64,000 nucleotides of DNA from Lunularia cruciata (GCA_948567375.1 OX419758.1:25487001-25551000); one strand, 5' to 3'; numbered from the stretch's first letter, positions 32,666-43,784 are shown. The notes: a model not told the origin generated them from the sequence alone. Made by a program: numbers and translations.

Positions 32666-33120
32666 TTGCCAAAACAATATGCGGACCACCATCGTAGTGA
32701 TCTCAACTTTGAAGTTGGTGATCAAGTCATGCTATTCTCTAGTAACCTTCCTCTCCCACTTGATACCCAAGTTTGTAAACTTGCCCCTTATTGGATAGGA
32801 CCCTTTGATATCACCCACATTGTCTCTCTTGTTGCTTATCAACTTGCCTTGCCTTGTCACATGCGTATCCATCTTGTCTTTCATGTTTCCAAGTTGAACC
32901 CCTTTGTTCCTGGCCCCTCTTCCTTTTCCTCTTGAGTCCAACCTCTCCCTCTTCTTGTCCCTATCAATAATCATGAGGAGTAAGAAGTTGATCGTATCAT
33001 TGCACGTCGTTATATTCAACGAGGCCGTCACCAACATACGGAGTACAAGGTCCTTTAGAAAGGGTATCTCCTTCATGATGCCACATGGGAACCTCTTTCT
33101 CACCTCCAAAATGCACTGAC
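32666..33120 (+). pseudogene. Element B GPY/F tail and chromodomain
   Basis: The tail LAPYWIGPFDITHIVSLVAY and HMRIHLVFHVSKLNPFVP is the GPY/F module. From about 32972 a chromodomain reads EVDRIIARRYIQRGRHQH, TEYKVL, KGYLLHDATWEP. Two stops (TAA at 32981, TAG in the W of W-K-G-Y) fall at the positions of aromatic-cage residues. This marks B as a chromovirus; in live elements the domain targets integration to marked chromatin. Confidence 0.85.
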
Positions 33121-33184
33121 GTCCATCAAGGAATTCAAAGCTTCATTGGCGACGAGGACATCACCAACTAGCGGTGAGGGAATA

Positions 33185-33607
33185 TGTAACAATATGGAGT
33201 TTAGCAACGAAGTTAGTCGGGCTTATGAAGTAGAGAATAAGACAAAATAGCCTAGAATATTCTAGAAGCATCTGAGGAGCTTCTTAGGAAGCTTCCCAAC
33301 TAGTTAACTTGCACCCTAAGCAGGTAGCATTTAAAAGAAAGCTTCTAGAAGCTTCTAACTAGCTTAACTTGCACGCCAAGTAGGCAACTTCTGGAAGGAA
33401 GCTTCTTGAGAAGCTTCCCGGTTAACTTGGCTTGCACTCCAAGAAAGCAGCTCAAGGAAACTTCTTGAGAAGCTTCAAGGGTCTTGTATGCTACCTATAA
33501 ATACGAAACCCAAAGCTCATGCTAGGCATTCGGAGTTTTCCCTCATTCAAGTGTCCCAATGTGAGTTTCTATTCTCCTATTTCTCTCCTCAGTTTTGGTC
33601 TTTTACA
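33185..33607 (+). repeat. Element B 3' LTR
   Basis: It is 423 bp from TGTAACAATATGGAG to ggtcttttaca, paired with 21162-21584. A weak purine run, gcggtgagggaa, just before it is the likely polypurine tract. The GAAGCTTC array and the TATA box are largely kept. Confidence 0.92.
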
Positions 33608-34480
33608 ACTTCCATCTCAAAGACCACAGTTGGTCTGTCATGCTCATGATGAGCTAGGACATTTTGGAGTAAAGTGTACATATAGCTTACTCCATAGTCA
33701 TTATTGGTGGGGTGGTATGCAGACCAAGGTACAATCAATTGTTGCCAGATGTGTGGTTTGTGACCGAGTTAGAGCATCATTCAATGCTCATATGCCACAG
33801 TTACACCCATTACCTATCATGGGATTGGATTACCATTGGAGTTTGGACTTTGCCGGACCTTTACCGCTGACTGTGAGACATCATCAGTATGTTTTGGTGA
33901 TGGTAGAGCACTTCTCCAAGTAGATTGAGTTGGTGGCACTTCTTGATAAGTCTAGTGAAGGGACAACTTACTCATTCCTGGATCGAGTTCTTGGTCATTT
34001 TGGTGCACCAGTTGAGGTTTTGACTGATCAGAGTACAGAGTTCTTGGTGGAGTTTCAGGTCTTGTGTGACAAGGCCTTGATTGATCATCGTACTACATCC
34101 CGAGATCACCTTGAGGCAGATGGCTTAGGAGAGAGAGTGGTTCAGACGGTGAAGAGAGGATTGCAAAAGTATGGTTTGCAGAGAGGCCACTTGGGAGATT
34201 GGGATCTCCAATTACCTTGGTTGGCAATGGGCTATCGGTTCAGTCGGCAAGCCTCCTTAGCATCCTTCTCTCCATATTTTCTACTCTATGGACGAGATCC
34301 AAATTTACTTGCAGCCATTTGTCGAGATGCTATTGTAGTTTTGGACTTGGATGACCCCGATGTATGGATGAGCGCATGTTCTCAGTGGGCAGAGATCTTT
34401 CAGAGAGTGATGCCAATGGCCTTTGAGAACTTGGCGATTGCTCAGCGTAGAGATACTTAACACTATGCTACCATTTGAGG
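33608..34480 (+). pseudogene. A2 integrase
   Basis: The frame resumes right after element B. The zinc-binding part is CHAHDELGHFGVKCTYSLLH and CVVCDRVRASF. The core has HWSLDFAGPLPLTVRHHQY (first Asp), a TAG for the W of FSKW, EVLTDQSTEF (second Asp) and GLGERVVQTVKRGLQKYG (Glu). WLAMGYRFSRQASLASFSPY and YGRDPNL are the usual gypsy sequence. The D-D-E triad is present. Confidence 0.88.
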
Positions 34481-34795
34481 AGGAGATTATAGACCCTTGA
34501 TCCGTCGATTTCATCCAAGTGACTATGTATATCTACAGCAGACAACACCAATGACACTTGATGTTTCTACAGGCCGCACTATCTTGAGAGTGCACGAGGT
34601 TTTGCCATCTGGAGTCCTTGTGTTAGAAGGACGTGATGGTGTTGTTTGGAAGGATCATGTGCATAATTGTGCGCCATGCCACCCACCAAACATTGATGGT
34701 ACTATGGACCTAAGCTTGGCACTTGTACGTGCAAGCTTGAGGTGTATGTTATGTGGCTCTTCTGGTGGAGCTGCTACTATGTTAGTGTGTGAATA
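34481..34795 (+). pseudogene. A2 integrase tail with the first part of a PHD finger
   Basis: The GPY/F-like module (FHPSDYVYLQQTTP, RTILRVHEVLPSGVLVLEGR) is followed by KDHVHNCAPCHPPNIDGTMD and then ASLRCMLCGSSGGAATMLVC, which has the first three zinc ligands of a PHD finger. A stop follows and the sequence turns into C-family LTR, so the rest of the finger is missing. A3 has the complete domain in the same place. Confidence 0.8.
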
Positions 34796-34810
34796 GTATG
34801 TTACTATGTT

Positions 34811-35089
34811 AGATCATATGGCTAGCTCTTGATACCTCTTTCTGATATATTTAGTCCATCATGTGTAACATCCTTTTAGATGTTACAAAATCAATTCTCA
34901 CCTTTAAATCATATGTTTAGCTATTACTTCTAAGCTTTTCAAGTCTATTTTAGTTTTTGCCCTATTAGTAGAAATACTCTTTTGGTGATACTTCTATCTG
35001 ATTTATTTTGACCATCATGTATAACATCATTCTAGATGCTACCGGACTGAATTCACATCTAGATCATTTAGCTAGCTCTTGGTATTACA
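34811..35089 (+). repeat. C-family LTR fragment bridging A2 and A3
   Basis: It begins gatcatatggctagctctt, the LTR's last segment, and then continues with gatacctctttctg, an earlier segment, through to the LTR end ggtattaca. It therefore contains the two internal ~145-bp units in a changed order. It joins the broken end of A2 to a broken start of A3. Confidence 0.75.
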
Positions 35090-35787
35090 ACTTGGGGTCC
35101 ATCTAGGTGAGCATGGTCTACTTACGCTACACCCTTGGTCTACTTGGGATACAGCTAGAGAACATATGGAGCTTGCAACCAAAGTAGAAGGAGTTTTTTG
35201 CACTAAGATTAGGAACTCTAGTGGTTGGGAATATGACATTATTTTTCCCAAGGGCCCGATGTAATAGCTATTCAATGCATCTTCCAATCTTACCTCAGTT
35301 ACAAAGGGTGCTTGGGAGCCAAACATTGGATCCAAGCTTATAAGAGGAGAAAGATGGAGATTTTGGAAGTTTTTGAGGAGCTACACAAGTCGTTTTACCT
35401 TTAGTATGAAGGATTTGGGTGCTCTAAAAGGACTTGATATTTAGATTAAGTTGACAAATGATACACCAATTTTTCAACATCCTTACATATATAGAACATG
35501 GAGAGAGCATTGATTTAGAGCAAGAGTAGAGACCTTTTTGAGGCTAGTTTGGTAGAGATTTCACATGGAGAGTATGGTTCAACTATAGTGGTGCAAGCCA
35601 AAAAGGATATGCATGACAACTAGACAGATAGGTAGATATATGGAGATTACCATCATATCAACCAATAGATTAGGGCTGATCAATATGCCATGCCTAAACC
35701 AAAGGAGATCGTTGATACAATTGGGCATGAAAAGATCTTGTGTACTTTGGATCTTTGATGCAATTGGGTATGCAAAGATCTTATGTA
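35090..35787 (+). pseudogene. A3 methyltransferase tail and RT start
   Basis: This matches A2 from about 17838, with the HP-repeat tail and then RT up to the CTTTGGATCTTTGA region. A ~50-bp segment (catgcaaagatctt...tactttgg) is repeated just before the inserted LTR. No open frame. Confidence 0.75.
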
Positions 35788-35792
35788 CTTTG

Positions 35793-37705
35793 TGTGACAA
35801 CCCGACAAATATCACTTTTGCGGTAATTGGGTAAGTAAAGTTTGTTCCCGCACAGATACGAGTCATAATTGGTCAAATACAAAGCAAAGTAACAGTTTCA
35901 GTTCTTCTTGGTTGCGTCTTTAATCTCTCAGGTAGAAACCACACCCAGACAAGAGTAACAAGCATTGACTCGCAGTCTTGTCACAAATTCACACTCCTTA
36001 ATCACAACTCCATCAAATCTTTCCAAACAATCTTGATTGTGATGATTCAGGCTCTCCCAAAAACGGCACTTCACTGCAAAACGACTTCACCCCAAAATTG
36101 TGTTCCACCCCTCTACTGAAGGCACAACTTCCTCAATCGAAATTGCTTCACATCAACTTTGCATTGCACTCACAAATGCAGAATACTACCAACACTACAA
36201 TTCCTCTCAGATTTGTCAAGGCATTGCTTTGATTGCACTTCACTCAGGATCAAACACACAGAATGAAGATCAAGGCTGTAGAATCCAACATCCAACAAGC
36301 ACACTGACTTGCACTTTGAATTTCTTCAAACACTCACAAACATAATTACAAAGTTGATACTCGGAATCAAGCTCAAGCGACAAGCACTGCTTCACAACAC
36401 TTCACTTTATCTATTCTTAGAAATAATGAGCACTGAACAACATCTGACTGCAAATGCCACTCTTAAGTAGTGAAGCAATCAACAGTTCTAACAACTATAC
36501 CGTTCTACAACAACTCTTCTAACCTGTAGATCCGAAATGACAATGCACCTCTTCATATCTACCTCTTCAAATCTCAAAACTGTTACTTATCCGATCCGAT
36601 GTCTACTTTGTCATCAACTTTCAAACCCAAACCCAAAGTAAATTTACGTCCTACTACTTTTTCCTCGGGTTTCATAACTCCTAATTCCTCCACTAATTCT
36701 AACACTTCTCCTTCTTGATCTGCAATTCCTATCATAATTAAGCCTTCTAAATCTCTATCTCCCGACCCACTCTTCTCTAAGGTGTCAAATGTCAAATCCG
36801 AAGACACCTGCACTCTTATCTCTCTTACTTTGGGTCTAACTACTATCAATTCTTTTGCTAATTCTATTGTGTCATCGTCAAGAATTGTAATTGAAAGCAT
36901 GAATACACTATCTACACCTTCAATTTGTAACCCACTTTCCCCTAATCACTCATGTAACTGACCCAAAGACACTTATAGTCTGATCCTGCACTTCGGGTTT
37001 ATTCACTATTGCTACTTCTCCTTCAATTCATGTTCCATCTTCAATCAGAACTGAAATTGAAGTCATGGGTATCCTAACTATCTTCTTTCCCTACTCTAAC
37101 TTCCTTTGATGCTTCCCGCAAGATTCCCAAAGTCACCTTCACTGCACTTTGAGGTCTGACTTCCTCAGATCTAGTCGGTCATCTTAGTCTTGAGGCAAAG
37201 TCCTTAGACCCAAAGTCATGTAAACCCGAAGTCCAAAGTACAAAGTCCGAAGTCACATTGACCTGAAGACACCATACTACTATTCACATCTACTCCTAAA
37301 ACTTCAAATGCTTGTAACTTCTTCTACAAACCTGTAAACTTTGCAATTTTGGTGGCAACGGAAAGCCCTAAACAAGATGCTTCCAACGAAATATAGTATG
37401 TTTGATTTATATATTTGTTCATTGAGATATGAACCCCGCAAGAATCCTGACCTGCAACTTCTATTTCTTCTTTAGGTTTGTACTCCTTCAACGTCTGATC
37501 CGAGTTTTTCCCTCCTCTGACACAAAGTAAACTTCTTCAGGTTTGATCCAGTCCGAGTCCTTCTTCCTCTAACACAAAGTAGACTCCCTCAAGCTTGATC
37601 AAAACACACGTTTCCACTCATTTCTTCTCCATTTGGTTTCAATTTGGTTTTAGCAAGGCTTTTCTTCTTCAAAACTTGTCCAAAATGAAAAATGTGGGTA
37701 CCACA
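35793..37705. repeat. Solo LTR (or unknown element) of 1.9 kb inside A3
   Basis: It begins TGTGACAACCCGAC and ends GGGTACCACA and is flanked on both sides by ctttg (35788-35792 and 37706-37710), a perfect 5-bp target duplication. Removing it restores A3's tactttggatctttgag. There is no coding sequence, primer site or inner repeat, so a solo LTR is the simplest reading; a non-autonomous element is possible. Confidence 0.75.
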
Positions 37706-39080
37706 CTTTGGATCTTTGAGTAAGATATAGTCAGTTATTGATAAGAGAAGAGAACAAGTCAAAGATAGCATTTGTTGCTATTGATCCTCATGGGAGGAAT
37801 GTATTACATCAATGGATGTTCTTACCATTTGGGTCAAAGAATGCTCTTGTGAAGTTCAAGAGGGTCATGGATAAGATCCTAGTAGGATTAGATTTTCCTT
37901 GATGCTATATTGATGACATTTTGGTCTATAGCACTACTATGGAGGAGCATGATAGACATTTATTGGAAGTGCTTGAGAGGTTGAGATCTCATGTTCTCAA
38001 ATTACATCTTGAGTAGTGTAGATTCTTTTGTGAGTAGGTTGAGTATTTGGATCACAATATCTACCCTAGAGGGCTTGGTGTTTAGCATACCAAGGTAGAG
38101 GTTATTGCACATATTCCTTGGCCTATATATGTGAGCAAAGTGTGAGCATTCCTTGGGTTAGCAAACTTCTATTTCTGATGTTAGAGGATTTAGTGCCATT
38201 ACCAAGGCCTTGATGAAGCTAATGAAGCTTACTTAGGAATGGTGTAGGGTAGACGAGCAAGAGAGAGCTTTTATAGAGCTCAAGGAAAGGTTGACATCTA
38301 TTCTTTTTTTTAGGAGATTGATAAGAGGATGACCATTCTAGGTTCATATTGGTTGAATATGTTAGGACTTGGAGCAATGCTCACCCAATAAGATGATGAG
38401 TGGAAGGAGTTTGTAATGGCTTGTGCTAGTTGCTCCAATAATTAAACAAAATCAAAGTATAGTTCATATGAGGGAGAGTGCTTGGTAGCAATATGGGTAA
38501 TAGCACATTTCTGATGTTACCTATTTGATAACCTTTTACTCTCTAATTACTAATCATCAACCTTGAAGTGGTTGATGTAGTCTGACAAGCTTTCTAGGAA
38601 GCTTACATGATGGGCTTTAATTTTACAAGAGTATGATTTCACAATGATTTATAGATATGGAGTGGTGAACCTTGATGTAGATGGGTTGAATAGCAACCAT
38701 TGTCCCAACTAGCAAGATCAAACTTAAGCATGTTGGCATGGTGAGATAGATGAGGAGATGGTGCCAAGTTTGCATGCATCTACCTTTGTATGTATATTCT
38801 TTGAGGCCTTGGTGGTATTTGAGGTAGAGTTTTTGAGACCTTGGCCTCTCTGGACATACAAAAGGAGTTGTTGAGGTCATAGATCTAGAGTGTGGAGATA
38901 TTGGTTTAGGTCAATGAGACATTCATAATGATGTATTAGTGATGGATTATCTTTGTATGGGTGTTGTGGGTTGCACAATTGGTGCCAAGGAGAGAGACCA
39001 GATTCTTCAATGAGCCAAGCAATTTAGATTGGAGGGTAGATACCTTCTTCATATATGGGAGGATGGTAGAGTGCAAGGAG
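37706..39080 (+). pseudogene. A3 RT, RNase H and linker (decayed)
   Basis: This matches A2 unit 2 and the following RNase H. Visible pieces include the YIDDILVYS-like gctatattgatgacattttggtctatagc at 37903-37932 and the TCAC-CTT-type RNase H region. There is no reading frame longer than about 60 codons. It confirms that the natural arrangement has one RT copy, so the A2 duplication is private. Confidence 0.75.
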
Positions 39081-39960
39081 TACCACTTCCATCTCAAAGG
39101 CCATAGTTTGTTCATCATGCTCACAAGGAGCTAGACCATTTTGGAGTAAAGTATACATATATCTTAGTGTCATTATTGGTGGCACAATATCTAGACCAAT
39201 GTATAGTAGTTTGCTGCTAGATGTGTGGTTTGTGACCAAGTTAGAGCATTAATTGATGCTCATATGCCACAATTACACCCATTACCTATCATGGAGATTG
39301 GGTTACCATTGGAGTTTGGACTTTGTTGAACCTTTATCATTGATTGTGAGACATCATCTATATGTCTTGGTTATAGTGGAGCACTTTTCCAAGTGGATTA
39401 AGTTGGTGGTACTTCCTAACAAGTCCAATGAAGGGATAGCTCACTTGTTCTTAGATTGAGTTCTTAGTCCTTTTGGTGCACCAGTTGAGATTTTGACTGA
39501 TCAAGGTATGTAGTTCTTGGGGAAGTTTTAGATCTTGTGTGACAAGGCTCTAATTGATCATCATACTACCTCTTGAGATCACCTTGAGGGAGATGGCTTA
39601 GTAGAGAGGGTGGTGCAAATGGTGAAGAGAGGATTGCATAAGTATGTTATGCAAAGAGGTCACTTGGGAGATTGGGATCTCTTATTACCTTGGTTGGCCA
39701 TGGGCTATCAGTTTAGTTGACAAACCTCCTTAGCATCCTCCTCTCCTTACTTTCTACTCTATGGATGAAATCCATATTTACTTATAACCATTTGTTGTGA
39801 TACTAATGTAATTTTAAACTTGGATGATCTAGATGGATGGGTGAGCACATGTTCTCAAAGGGTAGAGATCTTTCAAAGAGTAACACCAATAGCCTTTGAA
39901 AACTTGGTGATTGCTCAACATAAGGATACCTTATGTTATGCTACTATTCAAGGAGGAGGT
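39081..39960 (+). pseudogene. A3 integrase (decayed)
   Basis: It is homologous to 33608-34480 with many frame breaks; GYHWSLDFVEPLSLIVRHHL keeps the first catalytic region, and the uninterrupted cacttccatctcaaaggcc at 39085 shows the empty site of element B. It is not functional. Confidence 0.8.
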
Positions 39961-40360
39961 TATAGACCCTTGATTTGTCTATTTCATCCAGATGACTATG
40001 TATATCTATAATAGAATGCACCAACAACATTTGATGTTACTACATGACATACAATCTTGTGCATGAGTGCATAAGGTTTGGCCTTTTGGAGTCCTTGAGT
40101 TGGAAGGATGTGATGGTGTTGTTTGGAAGGATCATGTGTGCAATTGTGTGCCATACCACCTCCCAAATATTGATGTTACCATGGACCCAAACTTAGCACT
40201 TGTACATGCAAGCTTGAAGTGTATGTTATGTGACCCTTCTAGTGGAGTTGCTACTACGTTGGTGTGTGATAGTTATTTGAGAGGATGGCATATAGCATGT
40301 TTAACTCCTCCCCTCAAGGTGGTTCCTCAAAGACCATGGTTATGTCTTAAGTGTACTTGA
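39961..40360 (+). pseudogene. A3 GPY/F tail and complete PHD finger
   Basis: After the GPY/F-like region comes CMLCDPSSGVATTLVCDSYL (40220-40279) and then RGWHIACLTPPLKVVPQRPW and LCLKC. Reading from the ATG at 40067, the ligands are C52, C55, C67, Y70, H75, C78, C93 and C96. This is the C4HC3 PHD pattern; the fourth Cys is Tyr (tat, one G-to-A step from tgt). The W-H and PPL..VP..PW..C features are characteristic. In host proteins the fold reads histone H3 tail marks; here it follows the integrase, where chromoviruses carry a chromodomain. It ends at a natural stop (TGA 40358-40360). Confidence 0.85.
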
Positions 40361-40629
40361 CCTATAGCTAGTTCACCCTTTATATTGCAGACAAGTGACT
40401 AATGATGAGGCTCAATAGCACTCGGCCTCTTGATCTTTGCCTACCATAGGGCATATCACATACTTGAAGTAGAGGTCTATCTAGAGTTAGAGGAACCTAA
40501 CCACCATTTAGGGAGGCAAATGTGGCACTTTAGAGTTCATGTATGACTTATCTGTGAGTTGTGCTTCTATAATATATGATGTTGACATTGATGTATGTTG
40601 TGTAGCAATGTATATACACACAACAATTA
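40361..40629 (+). other. A3 3' untranslated region
   Basis: No coding sequence. It contains ~115 bp (40516-40630) that recurs at 41040-41065 and 48402-48495, split by C2. Confidence 0.5.
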
Positions 40630-41039
40630 TCATGACATTTGTAGCACCAAAGCTAGTTTGCTCAAACATTGGAGTAGTAATGTTGGTAGTCATTGTTATT
40701 TTGGTAGTTGCTCATGGACTACTTGTTGGTAGCCAAATTTCATGTTAGGGCTATTGATCACATGATGGGACCCACCATTACTTGCACCATTGCACTTGGA
40801 CCTAGGTCAAGTAGAGAGTATACTTTTGAAGTGCAAGTGTAGAAAGCTTACTTCTTTGATGTTGAGCCTTTGAGTTTGTGACTATGGTGGACAAATGTCG
40901 GCAAGCATCACCTAGAGTCTCTTAGCTAGAGTGGATGTGACTTGACTATACTCAATGCCCTATTGTTGGTAGATTATTGAGTGGAAGATAGAGTACAAAT
41001 CCGACTTGAGTGTGATTCAAGTGGAAGAATGAACTGATT
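40630..41039 (+). repeat. A3 3' LTR remnant
   Basis: The stretch from tgacatttgtagcaccaaagc, with actacttgttggtagcc and atgggacccaccattac..gcacc, matches the first ~420 bp of the A1/A2 LTRs. It confirms the family A LTR start. The rest of the LTR is not found. Confidence 0.65.
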
Positions 41040-41065
41040 GATTATGGCACTTGAGAGTTCATATA

Positions 41066-41798
41066 TGTAATACTCTGAGGACAAGAGAAGAGAGAAAACA
41101 CAAACTACACACTCAACATTCGGTGCCCCAAAGGAGCACCTTCTCTTTATTATATAGATAAAGAGTATCTCCTCCAAGGAAGCTCCACCATAGGATTAGA
41201 TACATAGATAGGTGACATGTCAGCAAGCTCCACCCATGGATTACTTACTTCAATGGGTGACATGTTGGTCTAGGTCCTATCTGGTTGGTCAAACAAGCTT
41301 TGACCAGAGGGAATCTTTTAGAGAATCTTCTTATAGAAGTCTCGTAATCATGTAAGGTACCATTGGAAAGCTCTTGATGAGACAAACCAAGGGGAGGAAA
41401 GGCCAGCCTTTTCTTTATTGGGAGGGAGGAATGGGCACATTTTTGAGGCCTTATTCATCCGTTTAGGCCTTTGAAATTGCCTTCAACGATTTTAAGTATA
41501 TTTTGGTTCCTACTCTATTAATAGAAGTACCCTTTTGGTGATACCTCTTTCTGATCTATTTAGTCCATCATGTGTAACATCCTTCCACATGTTACCAAAC
41601 CAATTCTCACCTGTAAATCATATGTTTAGCTATTGGTTCTAAGGTTCTCAAGTCTATTTTGGTTTCTACCTTATTAGTAGAAGTAATCTTTTGGTGATAC
41701 TTCTATTTGATCTATTTTGACCATCATATATAACATCATTCTAGATGTTACAAACCAAATTTCACATCTAGATCATATGGCTAGCTCTTGGTAATATA
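41066..41798 (-). repeat. C2 3' LTR
   Basis: It runs from tgtaatactctgagg to gctcttggtaatata; the end is degraded from the canonical ggtattaca. It holds two tandem ~145-bp units that start ttttggtgatac. Confidence 0.9.
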
Positions 41799-41815
41799 GA
41801 CCTCCTTCCTTTTAA
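41799..41815 (-). other. C2 polypurine tract
   Basis: The minus strand reads TTAAAAGGAAGGAGGTC directly before the 3' LTR, a textbook purine run. Confidence 0.8.
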
Positions 41816-42270
41816 GACGTAACATCCTCATTGTGCAATTGTTGCTCAAATGCTTGCACCAACACCGGTGCATGTGTCAAATTGGCAGTGGGCTCCCATG
41901 TGGCTTCATAGAGGAGGTAACCTTTCCACTATACTAGATAGTCCACCCGCGGATGGCGAGTACCACGCATGCATTTTTGGAGCATACGCTCCACTTCATA
42001 TTCCTCTATGCCATCAATGAGTGACGAACAAGGTTGAATGTCTTGTGTGGAATGACCCTAGCCTGATCGGGGAGCATAATTGCATAGTAGGGAAACATGG
42101 AACACTGGATGGATCTTCATGTGTGTTGGTAGCTCAAGGTGATAGGCCAAAGCGCCGATGTGATAAAGAATCAAGAAAGGCCCAAGAAAATGAGGTCTGA
42201 GCTTACAAGGTCTAACTAATGTGAGGTTGGTTGTAGATAGCCACATTTGATCCCCAACATTGAAATCCAT
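41815..42270 (-). pseudogene. C2 GPY/F tail and chromodomain
   Basis: The GPY/F region reads LRPHFLGPFLILYHIGALAY and HMKIHPVFHVSLL. Next a chromodomain reads IEEYEVERMLQKCMRGTRHP, RVDYLV, then a TAG, then WKGYLLYEATWEP. Aromatic-cage positions Y, W and W are present. The frame ends at TAA in the polypurine tract (LHNEDVTS). This assigns family C to the chromoviruses. Confidence 0.85.
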
Positions 42271-42303
42271 GTGACTACGGTGTGCATCAACATACTGCTT
42301 CTA

Positions 42304-43050
42304 TCAATTTTGTGCAATCTGTAATTTGTGTTTGGCGCTCTCCACACCATGTTGGATTCTATAAACAAATGTGTTGACTGCATCAAACTTGGTAGCCAAT
42401 GAACGGATCTTCATCAAGCTAGAAGGTATGAAGTGATGCGTACCATACATGAGGAAGAATGGAGTGACCTGGGTGGATGCATTCACTGAATTGTTGTAAA
42501 TGAATTACACCAACGGGAGTAGGGTGTCCTACCTCTCTTGCTCTTCTAAGGTGAAGCCGCGTAACATGTCTTCAGTCGTGCAATTAGCCCGCTATATTTG
42601 GCCATATATTGTGGGTGGTAAGTTGTGGACATGGCCAACTTGGTTTTGAAGAAACCAAAGAGTGTTTGCCAAAACAAACTGGTGAATTGAGTGCCTTTAA
42701 TGATGATAAGTACTCTAGACAAGCCATGGTGAGAGAACACTACATCTAAGTATAATTGAGCTAGTTGTGGAGCGGTCACATCCTTGGTGGTAGGGCATAC
42801 ATGAATCATTTTGCTGAGCTGGTCCACAAAGACCACGATGGAGTCAAACCCTAAGGTGGTCTTGGGTAATTCACAGACGAGATCCATACTCACTTGTTCC
42901 CAAAGTTGGGTAGGTATGGGGAGAGGTTGAAGGAGCCCTACAGGAGCTTGATTAGAAGCTTTGTTCTATTGACAAAGAAGGAAACTATGCACATAGTCCA
43001 TCACGTCATTGCTCATCTTGAGCCAATAGTAATGGCACTGGACTGCATCT
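42304..43050 (-). pseudogene. C2 integrase
   Basis: The core contains SMDLVCELPKTTLGFDSIVV (first Asp), LIIIKGTQFTSLFWQ where the second catalytic Asp is replaced, and TTYHPQYMAKYSGLIARLKT where the usual N-G-Q-(A/T)-E-R has changed so that the Glu is lost. QVTPFFLMYGTHHF is the usual C-terminal core. The zinc-binding part is upstream near 43000. It is inactive. Confidence 0.82.
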
Positions 43051-43784
43051 AAGATCTTGTCCACTCCAAAATGACCTGCAATGGCCAAATCATGACATTT
43101 TGCTAGAATGGTGGTGCGTAATTTGGGGATATTTGGGATCTATAATCTGTCATCACGAAAGGTGAGTCCTTGGGTGTTGGTGACGGCTTTGGATGATTGT
43201 GCTTCTACAATCTACAAATCAGTTTTTATAGTAGCCAGAATCTTTGGCTAGAATTCAAGGTTAATCTTAACCTCTACCACCAAGTTGTTTTCCATTGACA
43301 TGCGGGTGAATGCATCTACAAGTTTCTTCTTACCTTCAACGTAGTTGATTGACATGTTGAAGCGTTGTTGCCACTCTACCTACCAAATTTGGCAACGAGA
43401 TAGATCCTTCTACGTCTCGAGGTAGACTAGAGGTTTGTGGTTTGTCTCTACTACAAATACCTTCTTGCCCAGATAGTGCTTCCAATGCTTGGTTGCAAAA
43501 ACAATAGCCAACTCTTCTTGTTCTATGGTATGGTAGTTGCGCTATGTCGGTAATAAATTTTGAAAGAAATATGCAATTGGATACCATCCGTCATGCCACT
43601 CTTGTTGTAGGACTGCTCCTATTGCTACGCTTGATGCATCTATATCCAACTTGATTGGTCTTTTTGGGTCATAGCACTTCAAGATTGGTGCATGTAGCAA
43701 GGCATCTTTCAATTCTTGAAAGGCTAACTCTTGTACGGTTCTCCATGTCCACTTCTTCCCTTTTCCAAGTAGTGTCGTTAAAGG
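43051..43784 (-). pseudogene. C2 RNase H and linker (broken)
   Basis: RNase H sequence is present in several frames and is homologous to C1 1-789 at the same positions. No complete motif set can be read in one frame. Confidence 0.65.

Larger units (their letters stand above)
21162..33607 (+). mobile_element. Chromovirus B, complete ends, inserted in A2 and itself interrupted by F
   Basis: B is bounded by two 423-bp LTRs and by the 5-bp target duplication acttc (21157-21161 and 33608-33612). Removing it rejoins the A2 linker to its integrase; the decayed copy A3 near 39080-39110 shows the uninterrupted target. The internal part holds a leader, a short gag start, a repeat-containing region, RT, RNase H, integrase and a chromodomain. 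The central and C-terminal gag, zinc knuckle and protease are missing. Element F occupies 21963-29803. By eye the two LTRs differ at about 25 of 423 positions, mostly transitions. Confidence 0.92.
12005..34795 (+). mobile_element. Gypsy family A, copy A2 (methyltransferase-bearing), split by element B
   Basis: A2 occupies 12005-21161 and 33608-34795; the gap is element B with its 5-bp target duplication acttc. The order is 5' LTR, leader, gag, CCHC knuckles, aspartic protease, C5 DNA methyltransferase, reverse transcriptase (partly duplicated), RNase H, integrase, GPY/F-like tail, and the first part of a PHD finger, where the copy ends. No 3' LTR remains. From 13713 to the first RT everything lies in one frame, interrupted only by stop codons. 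The integrase and gene order place it in Ty3/gypsy; the extra methyltransferase and PHD finger are unusual. Confidence 0.88.
35090..41065 (+). mobile_element. Gypsy family A, copy A3 (old, strongly decayed)
   Basis: It starts inside the methyltransferase tail (GVHLGEHGLLTLHPWSTWD) and runs through RT, RNase H, linker, integrase, GPY/F, PHD finger and a remnant of the 3' LTR. Compared with A2 most changes are C-to-T or G-to-A, and frames are lost throughout. It gives the only full view of the 3' end of this family. A 1.9-kb solo LTR interrupts its RT. Confidence 0.85.
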
